This document shows, one piece after another, positions 11,320 through 25,313 of a stretch of 64,000 nt of DNA (its first letter is position 1; each line of letters begins with the position of its first letter). The stretch comes from Biscogniauxia marginata. Its lineage: Eukaryota > Ascomycota > Sordariomycetes > Xylariales > Xylariaceae. The notes beneath the pieces were generated by a model. The model was given only the letters and a program-made list of their open reading frames with translations, was not told where the DNA came from and did no database searches. Where the stretch lies: the NCBI GenBank assembly GCA_022695795.1, contig MU404211.1:1-64000 (forward strand). The letters run 5' to 3'. A program made the translations under genes and the position numbers.

Positions 11320-12282
11320 TAAATAAGGTAAAACGAGAAAAAGACGGTTTAAATTTAAATATATTATTCGATAAATTAAATGAACCTGAAAATAATTTAA
11401 ATGATAATATTTATTTAAATACGAATAATAATCCAGAAGAAGAATTAAATTTATATTTAAATAAGGGTAAATACTTTAAAGAAGTAAGTTAATTTTAATT
11501 CATTATTATTTAAAATAAATTAAATAACTAATTATTTTATAAACTGACATTTTATTATAGTGGAAAGCTAATAACCCATGTTTTCCTATTTTATCTATTT
11601 TAACACAACATTATTTAGTTATTCTAGCTATAACAGCTTTAGTTAAAAGAACTTTTTCTATTTCTAGTAATATAATTACTAAAAATAAAAATAAATTATA
11701 ACCTGAGATAGTTAAATAGTTAACTTTATTAAAAAGCTAGAAATTAAATAGTATTAAGGATTTATAAAAGCAATTTCAAAGAAATAATGAGATTAATAAA
11801 ATGGAAGAAAATAAAATATATATAAAATTAAAGTTTTTTTAGTTAAATAATTAACTTTTTAAAATTTAAAAGTTATATAAATTAAGTTTTAAAAGCTATG
11901 TAATTTAATTAAGAAAAAATAGAATTTTAGGTTTAATAATTAAAAAGTTATTTAATTAAATAATATACTATTTATATAATTTTCATAACCCTTAAATTTA
12001 AAACATTAAAATTCATTAAAATATTAATTAATTTATATAATACTTTTTTAAATAAAGGTTTATATATCTTACTTTTTAAATTTATAACATAATATAAATT
12101 TATTAATTAAAAATAATATTATAAGTTAATTAATTATATTGTAAATAATATTTAAAATTATTTTTTAAAAAGCTTAGCAAGTTACTAATTTTTTTTAAGT
12201 TAGTTAGTGACTTGACTTAAACTAGTAAGTTAGTTAATAACTTAATTTTGACTAAATACTACTAGTTTTCTTCATAACCCTG
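11320..12282 (+). mobile_element. hAT transposase C-terminal (hATC) relic and right end
   Basis: A plus-strand frame from about 11330 (KREKDGLNLNILFDKLNEPE, later EEELNLYLNKG and YFKE) meets a likely relic intron (donor GTAAGTT at 11484, acceptor ATTATAG at 11560). It continues WKANNPCFPILSILTQHYLV, then ALVKRTFSISSNIITKNKNKL, followed by stops. This matches the hAT dimerisation domain pattern (WWKxN...FP.L...A..YL, S.ERxFS...I...R.RL), with Glu to Lys in the ERxFS core as C-to-T on the other strand would cause. The right end reads in reverse complement CAGGGTTATGAAGAAAAC. It is a non-functional relic. Confidence 0.68.
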
Positions 12283-15200
12283 TATATTTATTATACGCTT
12301 AATATACAGCTTTTAAAACTTTTGGTAATAATAAATATTTAATTAATTCTTTATCTCGTTTAAATTAATATAATTTTTTGTTAATTAATTGGTATTTTAC
12401 TAATTTTTCAACTATTTTTCGCTTTTAACCTTAAAATAATAAAATAATTTTATATTTAATAATTAAAAACTAAATTACATTTTCGTATAACGACTCTTTA
12501 TAATTCTTAACTAAGAATTCTATATTATTAATAAATAAATAATTTAAGGCTAAAAAAGGAAATATTATATTTTAATTTAACTTAATAAATTTCTAAATTG
12601 TTTCGTAATTTAATAATATAAATAAAAACTTTTTAAATCCTTTTTTATCAAGAGTTTATAAGTTAATTTAATTAATCGAGAGAATTTATTTATAATTTAA
12701 ATGATTCTTAATATATTTAATTAATATTTATTTAATCGTTTTAACTAAGATAAAATCTTTTTATAAATTTATAAATCTTTATTTAAGGTGTTTTAAAGAT
12801 TTAAATAATTAATATAAAATATAATTTAAAAAAGAGATAATATTATTAATTATTTACATTTCGTAAAACACTTTATAATTTTAAAAGTCTAGTGTTTATT
12901 TATATTATATCTCGTTTTTATATCGAAGAATTTAAAAGTTATATATATATTAGTATTTATATTTTTAATTAACGTATTAATTATAAAGGTACTTACTAGA
13001 TAGCTTTTTAATTAAAATAGAACTTTTTTTATTTTAGGTTTTAAAATATTGATTATTAAATAAAATTAAAATCGTATATTTAGGGTTTTAATTGTTTTAT
13101 ATTATATCTTTTTATAAATTGATTATTTTGAAGGCTTATTTTTATTTTTTATTTTAATAAAATGATTTTAAAATGATTTTTATATTAACAATTTTATTAA
13201 TTAATTTTATATACGTATATTAAAAGGTTTATATTAAGTTTATTTTCTTTAATATAAATTACTTAAGATATAAAAGTATCTATAAAAATTTATTTAATTT
13301 TTTAACGCTTCGTAATTAATTCTTTAGTTTTGTTTAATTTTTAAATTTATCTCGATATTTTATTAATAGTCGTATTTTTTATATTTAAATTAAAATTTAA
13401 GCCTTTAATAAATATAATAAATAATTTCGTTTTTGCTTTAATAAGTTTAATAGAGATAAATATTAAACAAGAAAAATAATGGTTATATAAAAACTTAAAT
13501 AATTTATTAAATAAAATAATTAATATATTATAATTATTTATAAATATATTGAAAGATATTCCTTATTTTAAATAATATTTTAATAAATTTAGGTATATTT
13601 ACATTTATTTATTATTATAAATTAGTTATTTTTCGAATTTAATGTTTTAAGGTAATAATATATATAAAGTAATTTTATTAATCTTTATGTTATTTTAACG
13701 TTAAAATATTAATTATTAAAAGTAATAAATATAGTTTTATATTAATCTTTAAACTTCGTTATAATAGCTTAATATTTATATATAATATCTTTTTTAAAAA
13801 ACACTTTATAATTTCTTTAAATAATAATATTAAAAACTTTTTCTTAATTATATGTTAATTATTAAGGTTTAATAATTATAGAATTAATAAGTTTAAAATT
13901 TATAATAAGTTTTCTTATGTTATTTTCTTTAATAAATATTAAAAATAAATTCTTTATAACGAAATTTTAAGAATAATTAATTTAACCCGTAAAATCTTTT
14001 TTATTAAGTATATATTATAATTATTTTTTTTTATAAAGTATAATCTTTTTTTAATAATAATAATATATTTATTAACGTAATATTATTAAAGGTTTATATA
14101 AAAGTATTTTTTTAAATATAATATAATCGTTTGGTTTTTATTTACTTTTTTTTAAAATTTGTCGCCTCGCTAATAATAAATTTTATTTTTATAAATCATT
14201 AATTAATTATATGTTAAAATGTATTACTTAATGTTTTTTATTAAGGTCGTTAAATAATTTTCGGTTTCTTAAGGTTTTTTTAACTTAAAAGTATATACGT
14301 TTTTTATTAACTAATTTTAAAATAAGTATATATAATTCTCGGTTAAAATAAAAATTTAAATTATTATACTTATTAAATAGTTAAAGTTATAATAAAGTTT
14401 TTTTTAAATCTTTTTAATATTATTTTCGTTATAATAAGTTAAGTTATTTTTAAACGATTTATTATGTTTTAAAGTATTAAATATTAACTTTTTATTGTTT
14501 ATATTATTTAAAGTTAATACTATTTATTTTTTATTATTAAATATTAATAATAAATTTAAATTTTTTAAGAAAAAGTTTATTAAGCTTTTTTCGATAATTC
14601 GTATTTATTATATATATATTTAATTATTAATAATAATAATTTTTATTTTATAAAAGAAGTGGGGTACGAAGGGATATTTAAAGTATTTTTTTATAAGTAT
14701 TATTAAAGTTTCTTTTTAGTTATTATTACTTAGTAGTTTAAAACTAGGAATTTTAAGTTGTGCTTCTTTTTTTTAAAGGTTATAAAAGGTGGTATTTATA
14801 TAAATAGTAGTTTTTTTTTTAACTCGATTTCGTTTTTTTATTTAATATAATTCGTAAAATTTTATTAAAAATTTAAAAATTTATAATTAATAAGCTTTAT
14901 TTAATTAATATAAAATATAAAATATTTATTATTTCTCGAGATAATTTTAAAATAATTAATATATTAATATTAAAACGAAATTTTTTTTTTCGTAAAATAA
15001 CCTTTATTTTTTAAGTAATAATATCTTTTTATTTTAAGGATTTATTACTTTTAAAAGTTTATTTTAAAAGTAAATTCTTATTTAGTTTTTTACGTTTAAA
15101 TGTTTATTTAATATTATAATAATTAATTTACGATGTTTAAAATTTTATTTATTATATCGTTAAAATTAGGTTTATTTAATTTTTATTTTTCGTTAATTTT

Positions 15201-15713
15201 TTTAATTTAATAACTTTTTTAATATATAATAATATATATATATATCTCGTTTTTTTAATTACGATTAATTTTATTTTTATATTATTAATTTCGCGTAAAA
15301 TTAACTTTTTAACTTAATAATTAATTATTACCTGATTTCGTTATAATTATTTTTTTTAATAAAATATCGTGAAACTTATTTAAATTAACAATAAAAATAT
15401 ATATAACGTTTAAAATCCTTTTTATAACTAATAAAAGTATTATATAATAAAAAAAATTAAAATTAAACTATTATTTATTATTTTTAGTTTATATTTTTTA
15501 TTAATATCAATTATTTTTAACTTATTTTGTTAAGTACATTTTAAATTAATTAATTTTAATAAATATTTATTATTAATTTACTATTAATTTCTTTAAAGAT
15601 ATATTTTAATTAAGTTTTCTTATTATTAAATTTTATTTTATCTTAAAAATTTATTATTATTATTTTCGTTAATATTTAAGTTATTTATATAATAATTAAA
15701 ATTTTATTTGTTA
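12283..15713. repeat. Unclassified AT-rich decayed sequence
   Basis: No transposon end, conserved protein motif or open frame could be identified on either strand across about 3.4 kb. It has the same AT bias, T-rich runs and surviving CpG words as the rest of the block. A long RIP-degraded element is possible but I cannot name it. Confidence 0.5.
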
Positions 15714-16481
15714 ACATGTCTTATAAACGAGTAAGCCACACAAGCGAGTAAACCAGTTTTTGTAACTTTCGTAATTCCAACCATTAAAAACATCTACGCG
15801 GCATTAAAATCAATTAATAATTATTATTATTCGAATTATATTTTTTAGTTTTACGCTTTAAAAACTAAATACCTCTTTTATATTAAATATTTGGTTTTTT
15901 AATATGTGATTTAAGTTAATTAGTTTATAAATAATATATTTATTATTATTATTAAAACGCGTAAAATTATATATATAATTTAAATTAAAATATATTAATT
16001 TACTTATTTTAAAACTTAATAATACTAATAAAAACTTAAATAACTTAAATAATTAAATATAAACGATATTATTCGAAAATAAATTATTATAAGTTAATAA
16101 TATATTTATATAATTAATTATTTCTTTTTCGTTTTAGTTATATTATCGCGATAATAAACCTTTTATTATATAAATGCGACGCGAGACGCGTTAAAAAAAA
16201 CTAAACCTTTAATTTTATATAGCGATAAAAATCATTATAAACACGTTTTAATAAACGAATCGATTATTAAAAAACTTTATACGAAAATTTAAATATATAC
16301 TTAAAATAGTTTAAATTAATACGTAAAACGATTATAAAATATTAAATATTAAAGGAAAATATATATAATTTTAATAAAACAAAATTTATACTTAAAATAA
16401 TTATTTAAATTAATATAATAATAATAAATATAAAACGATATAAACGAATTTATTAAATTTAATAAAAAAATCGAGAATAAG
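15714..16481 (+). mobile_element. Pogo-type DNA transposon relic, left half of an inverted pair
   Basis: The relic starts after TA with ACATGTCTTATAAACGAGTA, then AAGCCACACAAGCGAGT, a less mutated version of the family end. Internal similarity to 8961-9956 includes the motif region, here reading ENIYNFNKTKF near 16349. It is cut at 16482 by a hAT end. An inverted copy of the same internal sequence is found at 17606-18190, so both flank the insertions between them. Confidence 0.58.
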
Positions 16482-17194
16482 CAGGGTTGTGATTTTAGTC
16501 ACTAGTTTTTAGTCACTTTTTAGTTACTAACTAACTAGTCTAGTTTTAGTCAAGCCCTTGACTAACTAGTGAAAAACTAGTAACTAACCAAGCTTTTTAA
16601 AAATACCTTTAAAAATCTTTAATATCTTTAATAGTTTGAATTATTTTTAAATTATTTTATAATAAATAATAATATTAAAAAGTTATTTAATTTAATATTA
16701 AAACTTTATAATTATAAGTTATTTATTTAACGAGTTATTTAACTTATAATTTTTATTACAAAAAACGTTCACTTTTAACGAAAAGAAAAGAATTAAGTTA
16801 TTTAATTAAATAACTTTTTAATTATCAAACCTAAATTCTACTTTTTTAAAAAAAAATTTTTACATTAAATGTTTTTCTTATTTATAAATACATTTATAAA
16901 GTTAACTAAAAAGTCTTTTTTTATAACGTAATAATAATAACGCTTTATTAAGTTTTTTAAAATATTTTTCGATTTTTATAAAAGAATAACTTTTATAATT
17001 ATTTAGAATTAATAAGCGATTAAAGCTTCGTATTTAATTTTTAATATAAAAATCAAATATTTTATAAATTTTATATTAAATTCGTTTATTCTTTAGTTAT
17101 TATTTAACACTTTATTTTTATTTTTTAATAACAATAAATTATTATAATATTATAAAACTAAATATTTTTAATTAATATAATAAATAATAATATA
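16482..17194. mobile_element. hAT-family end and adjoining decayed sequence
   Basis: The sequence starts CAGGGTTGTGATTTTAGTCA and keeps the best preserved set of ACTAGT/AACTAACTAG subterminal repeats in the window, ending near 16590 with CTAACCAAGCTTTTTAAA. The following 600 bp is AT-rich and partly similar to sequence after the 10333 end (TTTAACGAAAAGAAAAGAAT). No matching right end was found before the next element at 17195. Confidence 0.45.
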
Positions 17195-17605
17195 ACGTGT
17201 CTCATATGCGAGTAAGCCATATAAGTAAGTAAGCCACTCGATATATTATATAAAATCGACTTTTTAAAAAGTTCATAACTTTACGCGTAAAAATTGGAAA
17301 AGTCTCGGACCTTTTTTATTAATTATATAATTAAAAGGTTTAATTAAAAGTAAAATCGAAAAATTTAATTTCAAGACACGCGAAAAGGAAACGCGTAAAA
17401 ACTAAAATCAAATCAAAACACACGGACCTTTTTATTAAGCATTTAGATTTTAATTTTTTCAATTTTATATCTAGTTATTTTATATAAATATTTAACAAAA
17501 GAAATTATTCGAGATTTTTCCGATTTTTACGTATAAAGTTATGAACTTTTGAAAAAGTCGATTTTATATAATATATCGAGTGGCCTACTCGCTTATGAGG
17601 CACGT
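17195..17605. mobile_element. MITE-like pogo derivative with inverted repeats
   Basis: The 411-bp element lies between TA dinucleotides. The left end is ACGTGTCTCATATGCGAGTA and the right end reads, in reverse complement, ACGTGCCTCATAAGCGAGTA. The inverted repeats continue inward through matching stretches (ATATATTATATAAAATCGAC; TACGCGTAAAAATTGG against TACGTAAAAATCGG) but are imperfect, unlike the element at 7894. It has no coding content. Confidence 0.62.
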
Positions 17606-18190
17606 TAATAAAATTATTAATATTAATAATTTAAATAATTATAATTTATTCTCGATTTTTATTAAGTTTATTAAAATCGTTTACATCGTTTTATATTTAT
17701 TATTATTACATTAATTTAAATAATTAATTTAAATATATATTTTATATTTTATAATCGTTTTATATATTAATTTAAACTATTTTCGATATATATTTAGGTT
17801 TTTATATAAAGCTTTTTAATTATTTAATTAATTATTTAAAATTATTATCGCGATAATATAACTTAAACAAGAAAAAAATAACTAATTCTTTATAAAATAT
17901 AAATTTTTAAGTATTTAATTTTATAATTAATTATATAAAAATATCGTTATTTCGTTTTTATAATATTATACAAGAAATATTATAAAATGTTATTAATTTA
18001 TAATAATTTATTCTTAAATAATGTTATTTATATTTAACCGTATAAGTTATTTAAGTTTTAAAATTAATTGTTTTTTTTTAATTTTTAAAAAAAATATAAA
18101 TATAGTTTTACGCATTTTAATAATAATAATTATTATAAAAACTAATTTATTTACTTATATAACTTATTAATTTATAAACAACGTTATATA
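17606..18190 (-). mobile_element. Inverted pogo-type relic
   Basis: Read in reverse complement, this matches the internal part of the 15714-16481 relic (words such as TAAATATATATCGAAAATAG, AAACGATTATAAAATAT and TTACGCATTTTAATAATAAT). Together with that copy it forms a large imperfect inverted repeat around a hAT end and a MITE. The outer terminal repeat could not be found. Confidence 0.5.
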
Positions 18191-18354
18191 TAATGAATTA
18201 ATAATAAATATATTATAAAAATTTAAAACTTTTAAATATATAATATATAAAAAATTTTACTTTTTATTTATAATTAAGTAATTAAACTATTATATTAAAT
18301 TTATTTTTTATAATAATAATTAATATAAATGATATAAAGCTATAAAAGAGGTAT

Positions 18355-18819
18355 TATAACGAACCTCCTTATGTGTTCTTAGTTAGTTAACTTTATAAGT
18401 GAGTACGTATTAGGTTTTTCTTGTTTTGAAAGTAATAGTGAATTGAGGTTAGTTTAAGAGATTTATAATGTCTTGTTCGTTAAAAAGATTTCAAGATATT
18501 TTTATTATAATATTAAAAAGTAATTATAGTTTTAAATTAATAACTAAAAAACAAGAGATTAACTATATAAAAAATCTTGTTTTTTTTATATTTATTTTTC
18601 GTTCTTTATATTCTTTATTTTAATATATTAAATACTTATTAAATTTAGTTAAATCTTAAATCACTTTAAATTCACTTATTAATACTTTCTTTAAATCTTA
18701 GATTTATTAAGATCTTAGTTACGTAATGTTATATTATATTTTCCTTTTAAAAAGCTTGTTTTAAGGTACTTTTAACTCGTTTTGTCTTTTAATCCTTTTT
18801 AATTAATTAATTCGTAATA
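18355..18819 (-). repeat. 3' LTR of the Gypsy element (heavily mutated)
   Basis: The LTR aligns along its whole length with 25314-25758. It is AT-shifted throughout: for example AATTCGTAATA where the other LTR has GGTTCGTAACA, and TATAACGAACC where the other has TGTAATGAACC. The polypurine tract lies immediately to its right. Confidence 0.8.
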
Positions 18820-21800
18820 TTATTTTTCCCCTTTTTCGATTTTTATCTTTAAAGATTTCTTTTTAAGTAAATTCTTTTTTCTTTAATATGTTTAGTATTA
18901 ATAAACCGATTACGAGGGTTCGCAAAAACCAGCGCGAGACTCGCGACTTTTCCGCCACTTTTATTTAGCTTTATAAATACAAGGTTTTTCCTTATTTTTT
19001 TTTTAAAAGCGGTTTTTTTGTTTTATAGTTCTAGGTTTTAAAACTTGTTTTAATTATATTATTAAAGTTCGTTATTATTATAACGATTCGAACATCGAAA
19101 TGTCATTTTTATTAAATATAAATCGTAAACGCGACTATATCGTTTCTAAACGTTAAAAAGTCGAGAAAAAGCTTTAAATATTAATTAGTCGTTTAACTCG
19201 TTTATATAAGTAAAAAAAGTTTCTTTAAAAACGGGGCTTAAAAATGTTAAAATATGGTTTATCCTTAATCGAGGAGTTAAAGCGTATTAATTATAAAGAG
19301 AAGAAATAAAAGCGACTAAAAACGAAAAACGTTCGTCTTATTAAAAAATAATAATAAACAAAAAAATCGTTATATTTATTTAAATTTAAATAAAGTGTAT
19401 TTACTTTAAAGGCTTTTCTCTTTTTCGATTAATTCTTATTAAACTCTTAAGTATTCCTAATTGATTTAGGTTTTAGCGGTGAAAATTCGTGAGTTTATTT
19501 ATTAGGTTTTTTAGGTAATTAAGTAATTTTCTTATTTAACAAAATATTATAATTAATTATTAACTTATTTTAAATTTAATATCTTTTTTACTTCGTACTT
19601 ATTAAGGTTTTTTTTAAGTTTTAATTAGTTTTTTAGCGAGGCGTTTTTCGGCGTTAATTTTAAAAATGAAATATAAAATATAAAATGTATTTTAAATCTT
19701 TTTAGTAAAAAAAGTTTATAATTAACTTTTAAAATGACTTTCTTAATTTTATATAGTTTTAACTTTTTAAACTTAAGTTTTTTATTAAGTCGTTTTATTT
19801 TAATTTAAGGCGTTTTTATTAACACGTTTTATTATTAACGAAACAAATAAATTATGTTTTCTCTTTTAAAAATTAATCCCTTAATTCTTTTTTTATTATA
19901 ATACCTTATTATTTTATTTTAAATAAATTATAACTTTTTTTATAATCGTAATTATACTACTTAAACTTTTTCGGATAATACTTTTACTCTCGAGGCTTTT
20001 ATTTTAACTTTTAATACTTCCGTAAATTTAATTAATTATTTTTGGATTTTTGCTTTTTAACTATATTATCTTGTATAGTGATATCTTTATATCTTTATTA
20101 ATTAAAATATTATATATTATTTAGGCTATTAATAATAGTTTTACCTAATTATTTATTTTCTAGTTAATATAACTTCGAAAATATTATTTAATTATTTAAT
20201 TTAGTTTTTTTATTTATTCGTTTAACTAGAAATAATACGTTATAAATAACTTTTATTTAATTCTTATTTGTTTTATTAAATTAATTTAAAACTTTAACAT
20301 AAATAACTTGTCTTTATTTAAAATAATACGTTTTAATAATTTATATTTATTAACGTATTCTTTTAAGAAACTAAAAACTAATTATTTTATTATGTTTAAC
20401 TCGTTAAACGATAAAAAGTAAATATATTTTATGAGTTTATTAATAATTACTTTTATAATAAGATCTTTTAACTTAAAGAGTTTCATTATAAAATCTTATA
20501 TAATCGTGTGTTATGCTTTTTTAGGTATTTAAATTAATTATAATAATTTATATGGTTTATATCGTAATATTTTAGTTTTATTACAAATATTACAAATTTT
20601 TATATTTCTCTTAATTGTTTATTTATTCCTAAAAAGTCGAATTCTTTTTATAATTATTTTAACGTTTTGAAAATTCCTTAATAACTATGTAATAAGTATT
20701 CGTGAAATTCTTTAATAAATTCGTTTCGTATTTATTCTAGTATATAAACCTTTTCTTTATACGAAAAAAGTTCGTTATTAAATTCTTATTAAAATTATAA
20801 TTATTTTTCCTTTTAATTATAACTTTCTTTAAAACGTTATTTTTAGTTTTTTATATTAATTTATCATTTTATTATTTAAATATTTAAATATCTTTTTTAT
20901 TAATTTTTAACTTATAATCTCCTTTTTTACTAAAAATATTTATTTAAATGTTTTCTTTTTCCTTAATATAATAAATTTTAAAATTAAAATTAAATAAAAA
21001 AATTATTTAACACTTATATCTTTAATTAAACGTTTATATTATTATAAATTATATAAAGTTTTTATAATTTAAATAAATATTAATAAGTTCCTTAGTTCTA
21101 CTAAGTTATAATTCTTATTTTTTAATGCTTTAATAACTACTAATAATTCCTTATTATAAATCTAATACTTTAATTTAATACCATGTAATGCCTTAAATAA
21201 ATACATAACTAAGTATTATTTTCCATTATCTTTTAGTTACTTTAAAACTACTCTAATAGCGAAATTTAAAGCGTTTATTCTTAATCGTTTTTTTTTATTT
21301 TCATTTAAAAGTTTATATATAACCTTACTAGTTATAACTTCTTTTAATTATTAAAAAGCTTATTTAGCTTTTTTAATAAAATAGAAAGTTTTTTTTATTT
21401 TCGTTAAAAGAATTAATTTCGTTAATAGTTTAATAATTCACTTAAAATCTTAAATAAATTATTTAATATAATTAACAAAGCCAAGAAATATATATACGTT
21501 TATAACACTTTTAGGTTTTAATTAATCCTTAATTATTACTATTTTTCCTTTTTAAATGCGGATTTCTCCTAAATTTATTATAAACCCTAAATAATCTAGT
21601 TTTTTAATATGCTATTTACTTTTAGTCGAATAAATAAATAAGTTTACTTTTTTTAGGGCTTTTAACATTTATTTTATATGTTTTTTATACTTTTTTTTCG
21701 CTTTTTAAGTAAATTAATATATCGTTTAAATAAATAAATACAAATTTATTTAAAAACTTATAAAAAATTATTATAATTATATATTAAAATATAATAGGTA

Positions 21801-24800
21801 CGTTAATAAATCTAAATAATATAATTTTATACTCATAATATCTATATATCGTTCGAAAAGCGGTATATTATTCATATCCTTTAGCCATTCTAATTATATA
21901 ATAACTATCGCGAAAATTTAATACTATAAAGATTTAAACTTTATTAATTTACCCCTTTATAAGTTTTATTAATAATAATAAATACTTATTCTTTTTTATT
22001 ATCTTATTAAGGTGTTAATAATTAATTACTCGTCATTATATTAAATTCCTTTTTTTATTAATATATTACTTTCCGTTTTTATCGACTTTTAGTACCATAA
22101 TTACTAGGTATCTTAATAAGGATTCCGACTTTTAAATATATTTTTTATTAAGATCTTTTTAAATTCCTTTTTATAGTGCTTTTTGTTTTTTTTAATTTAT
22201 AAAAACAGAGGTACTTATATAATATTCTTTTCGTTAAATTTTTAGGTTTAGTTACTTAAATTATATAAATAATATATTTCGTTTTTATATTTATTTTTTT
22301 AGTGTTATTTATAATACTTATTTTATAACCTGTAATAATTAATTTCTCTTAATTTTAATCTTAATAAAGCGTATTTATTTTAAAATTTATTCGTAAATTA
22401 CTTTTTCTAAACTAATTTATTTCTATGATTATATCGCAATTCGATATATATATAATATTAAGAATAACTTACTCGAGATATTTTTAAATGATTACTAAGA
22501 AAAGAATTATTTCTCTTAATACCTTATTATTCTTATAACTAAATATATATTCTTTAAAGTTCTATAATTTATATAAACTTTATTTATATATTTATAATAT
22601 ATTATTATTTTAAATTACCTTAATTAAAACATAACTTTTATTTACTCCTAAGTTTATAAAGGCTTTATACTCCTTTTTATTATACTTAACTTTAATTATA
22701 ATAGTATTATTAAGTCTTAATTAAATTTCATATAAAGATTTACTATTTATAGCTTCTCGTTACTTTATTAACAAAAACCTTTACCATTTTTTAATTTTTC
22801 ATATCATTTCTTTTTTAAGTTTTTTCGGGTTATTACGGCTTTAATTTCGTTTTATTTTTAAGCTTTTATAAAAGCGTGTTTTTAATAATCGTTATTTCGA
22901 TAGTTTATTTAACTATTTTTTACGTAATAAGAAGTAAAAGGTTTATTTTTTATATAAAACCTTATATATTAAAATTTCAATTCTTTTTTAAAGGCCTTTT
23001 TATAACTTAAATCTATTTTTTGTTAATTCGAAGACTTTTAAAGTTTTAAATTATTTTTAAATAAAAAGCATAATTCTCGAATTTACTTATTAAAAGTAAC
23101 TTAATATTTCCTTATAAGTTTATATATATTTCTAGAAAATTTCCCTTTTTTAAAAAATATACTTTAATAATTTATTTATAACTTAATTTAATTATATATA
23201 TTTTTACTTATTATTTTATTAAATACTTCCTTATAAACCCAAATAAATTAATATTATAATTAACTCGCTTTTCGAGTTAACATAAAAAATGTAATTCCCT
23301 TTATAATTCCCATAATTCCTTTTTAACTTCGTTTTTTTCGAAACCCGCTTCGAGTAACTCGTATATATCGTAAAGTATTAAGGTATAATATATATAACCC
23401 TTAACAATTACTTAGTTACTTCTTTTAAAACTTAAGTAAAAATAATAAGCTTTTAAATAACGTAGCCATCGTGGGACGTTATTATAAATATACTCGTTTT
23501 TTTTTATATTATCATTTTCCGGTTTTTAAAAATAATAACTAACTTTATCCTTAAAGCTTTAATATACTTAATAAACGTCGTCAATATAAAAGCTTTAATA
23601 TAATAATATATATTCTTTTTATAATTTCGTTATTTTATTTCTATTAAGTTAAAATATTTCGTTTTTTAGCTATTTAATTATTTTTAGTTTTAATTTAGGT
23701 TTTTTATTTAATAACCTATTAAGCTAATTAATACTATTTAAAATCTAATAAATATTATAATTATTATATTTGTTTTTTCTTTAATATATTTCGCATTTGT
23801 CGTCGTTATAATAGCTTTAATATAATTTATTATAATTTAACTTAATTCTTAAGTTATATTTTAATTTATAAATATCGTATTTATATAATAATTTATTTTC
23901 GTTATATCTTTACTTAGCTTATTTTAACGTAAAGTACCTTAAATATAAGTAACCGTACTCCGGGTAATCTTAAAAGCTAATTTAATAATATTTATAACTT
24001 TTATAAATTATAACAAATAAGTAATAATACCTTAAATAATATTTATAAGCCCTTTTTTTATAATCTTAATAAATATTATAATTTTTTATAAGGACTTTTT
24101 CGTTTTTTTTACCTTAATAGTAGCGATAATAAATACTTAATTTACTTCTTTATTATTTTCGAAAAAAAATCTTTTTTATTCTTAGTTTTTATTTCTTAAG
24201 GTTTCGATACTTATTTTTATAATATCTTTTCTTTTTATAGTTAAAGTATTTAATAATTAATTTATCTCGTTTTTTTTACTTTTTTTAAATAACATTAATT
24301 TTAATAAGGTTTAATTTAGTTTTAATGTCTTTTCTTATTCCGGCACCACTTTTGTGATTTCTTTCTTTTTACTAATCGCCGTTTCTTCGTTATATCGGTT
24401 TTTTTTTTCAAAATACCGTTCGAAATTTTCGTTGTTAATAATTATTATTATTATAACGTAGTTATTAAACTTTTTTAAGTTCTTTTTTTTATATAGGTTT
24501 ATTTTATATAACTTATTCTTTATATGGTTTTTTAATTCTTAATAAAACAAGTAATATAGGTTTTTAATAAGTAGTTACGACTAGTTTATAAGTTTTTTAA
24601 ACTTAATAACGTAATTTAAAACCTTTTTATTTTGTCGTAATTTATAAAATCGAGCTTTAGCTTATTACTTAAGAATTAAATTATTAAATATAAACCTAAA
24701 TTGTTTTTTAAACTTTTTATAATCTTTAAAGACTTTCTTTATATCTTTTTAAGTACTTAATTTATTATCTACGTAATTTTTTAATAGTAATTATTTCATA

Positions 24801-25313
24801 ATAAAACCATAAATAAGTTCTAGCTTAAATTAAAAATCCTTTTAAATTACTCGACTTATTATATTTACTAAATGTAATTAATTTAAAACCTTTTATATCG
24901 AGAGTCGTTATGTCGTCTTTGTCGTTTAAGCTACTAAAGTTATTATCGTTTAAAAGTAGCTCCGGCTATTTATTTTTAAGAAGTAAAAGTTATTTTACTT
25001 ATTTATTTTCTTTTTTAAGTGCTTTTTTCTTTTCCTTTTTTTTTTAAACGATTCTTCTTATTAAGCTTTAAAAATGTCCTTTTAAGGCTCTTTTTTAATT
25101 ATAATTATAATTAACTTTTATATTAATTCCTTTAAACCTTTTTATTATATTATAAAAAAATTTAAAACTTTTATTTAAAAGCTTATTAACTATTATTTTT
25201 TTTTCTTTTTTTATTACTCTTTAGTTTTAAGAAACATACTTATTTTAAAACGATTTAATTAAAAGTCTCTTCTTTTAAACTAATATTAAGTATTAATTAA
25301 AAAGCTATTAAAA

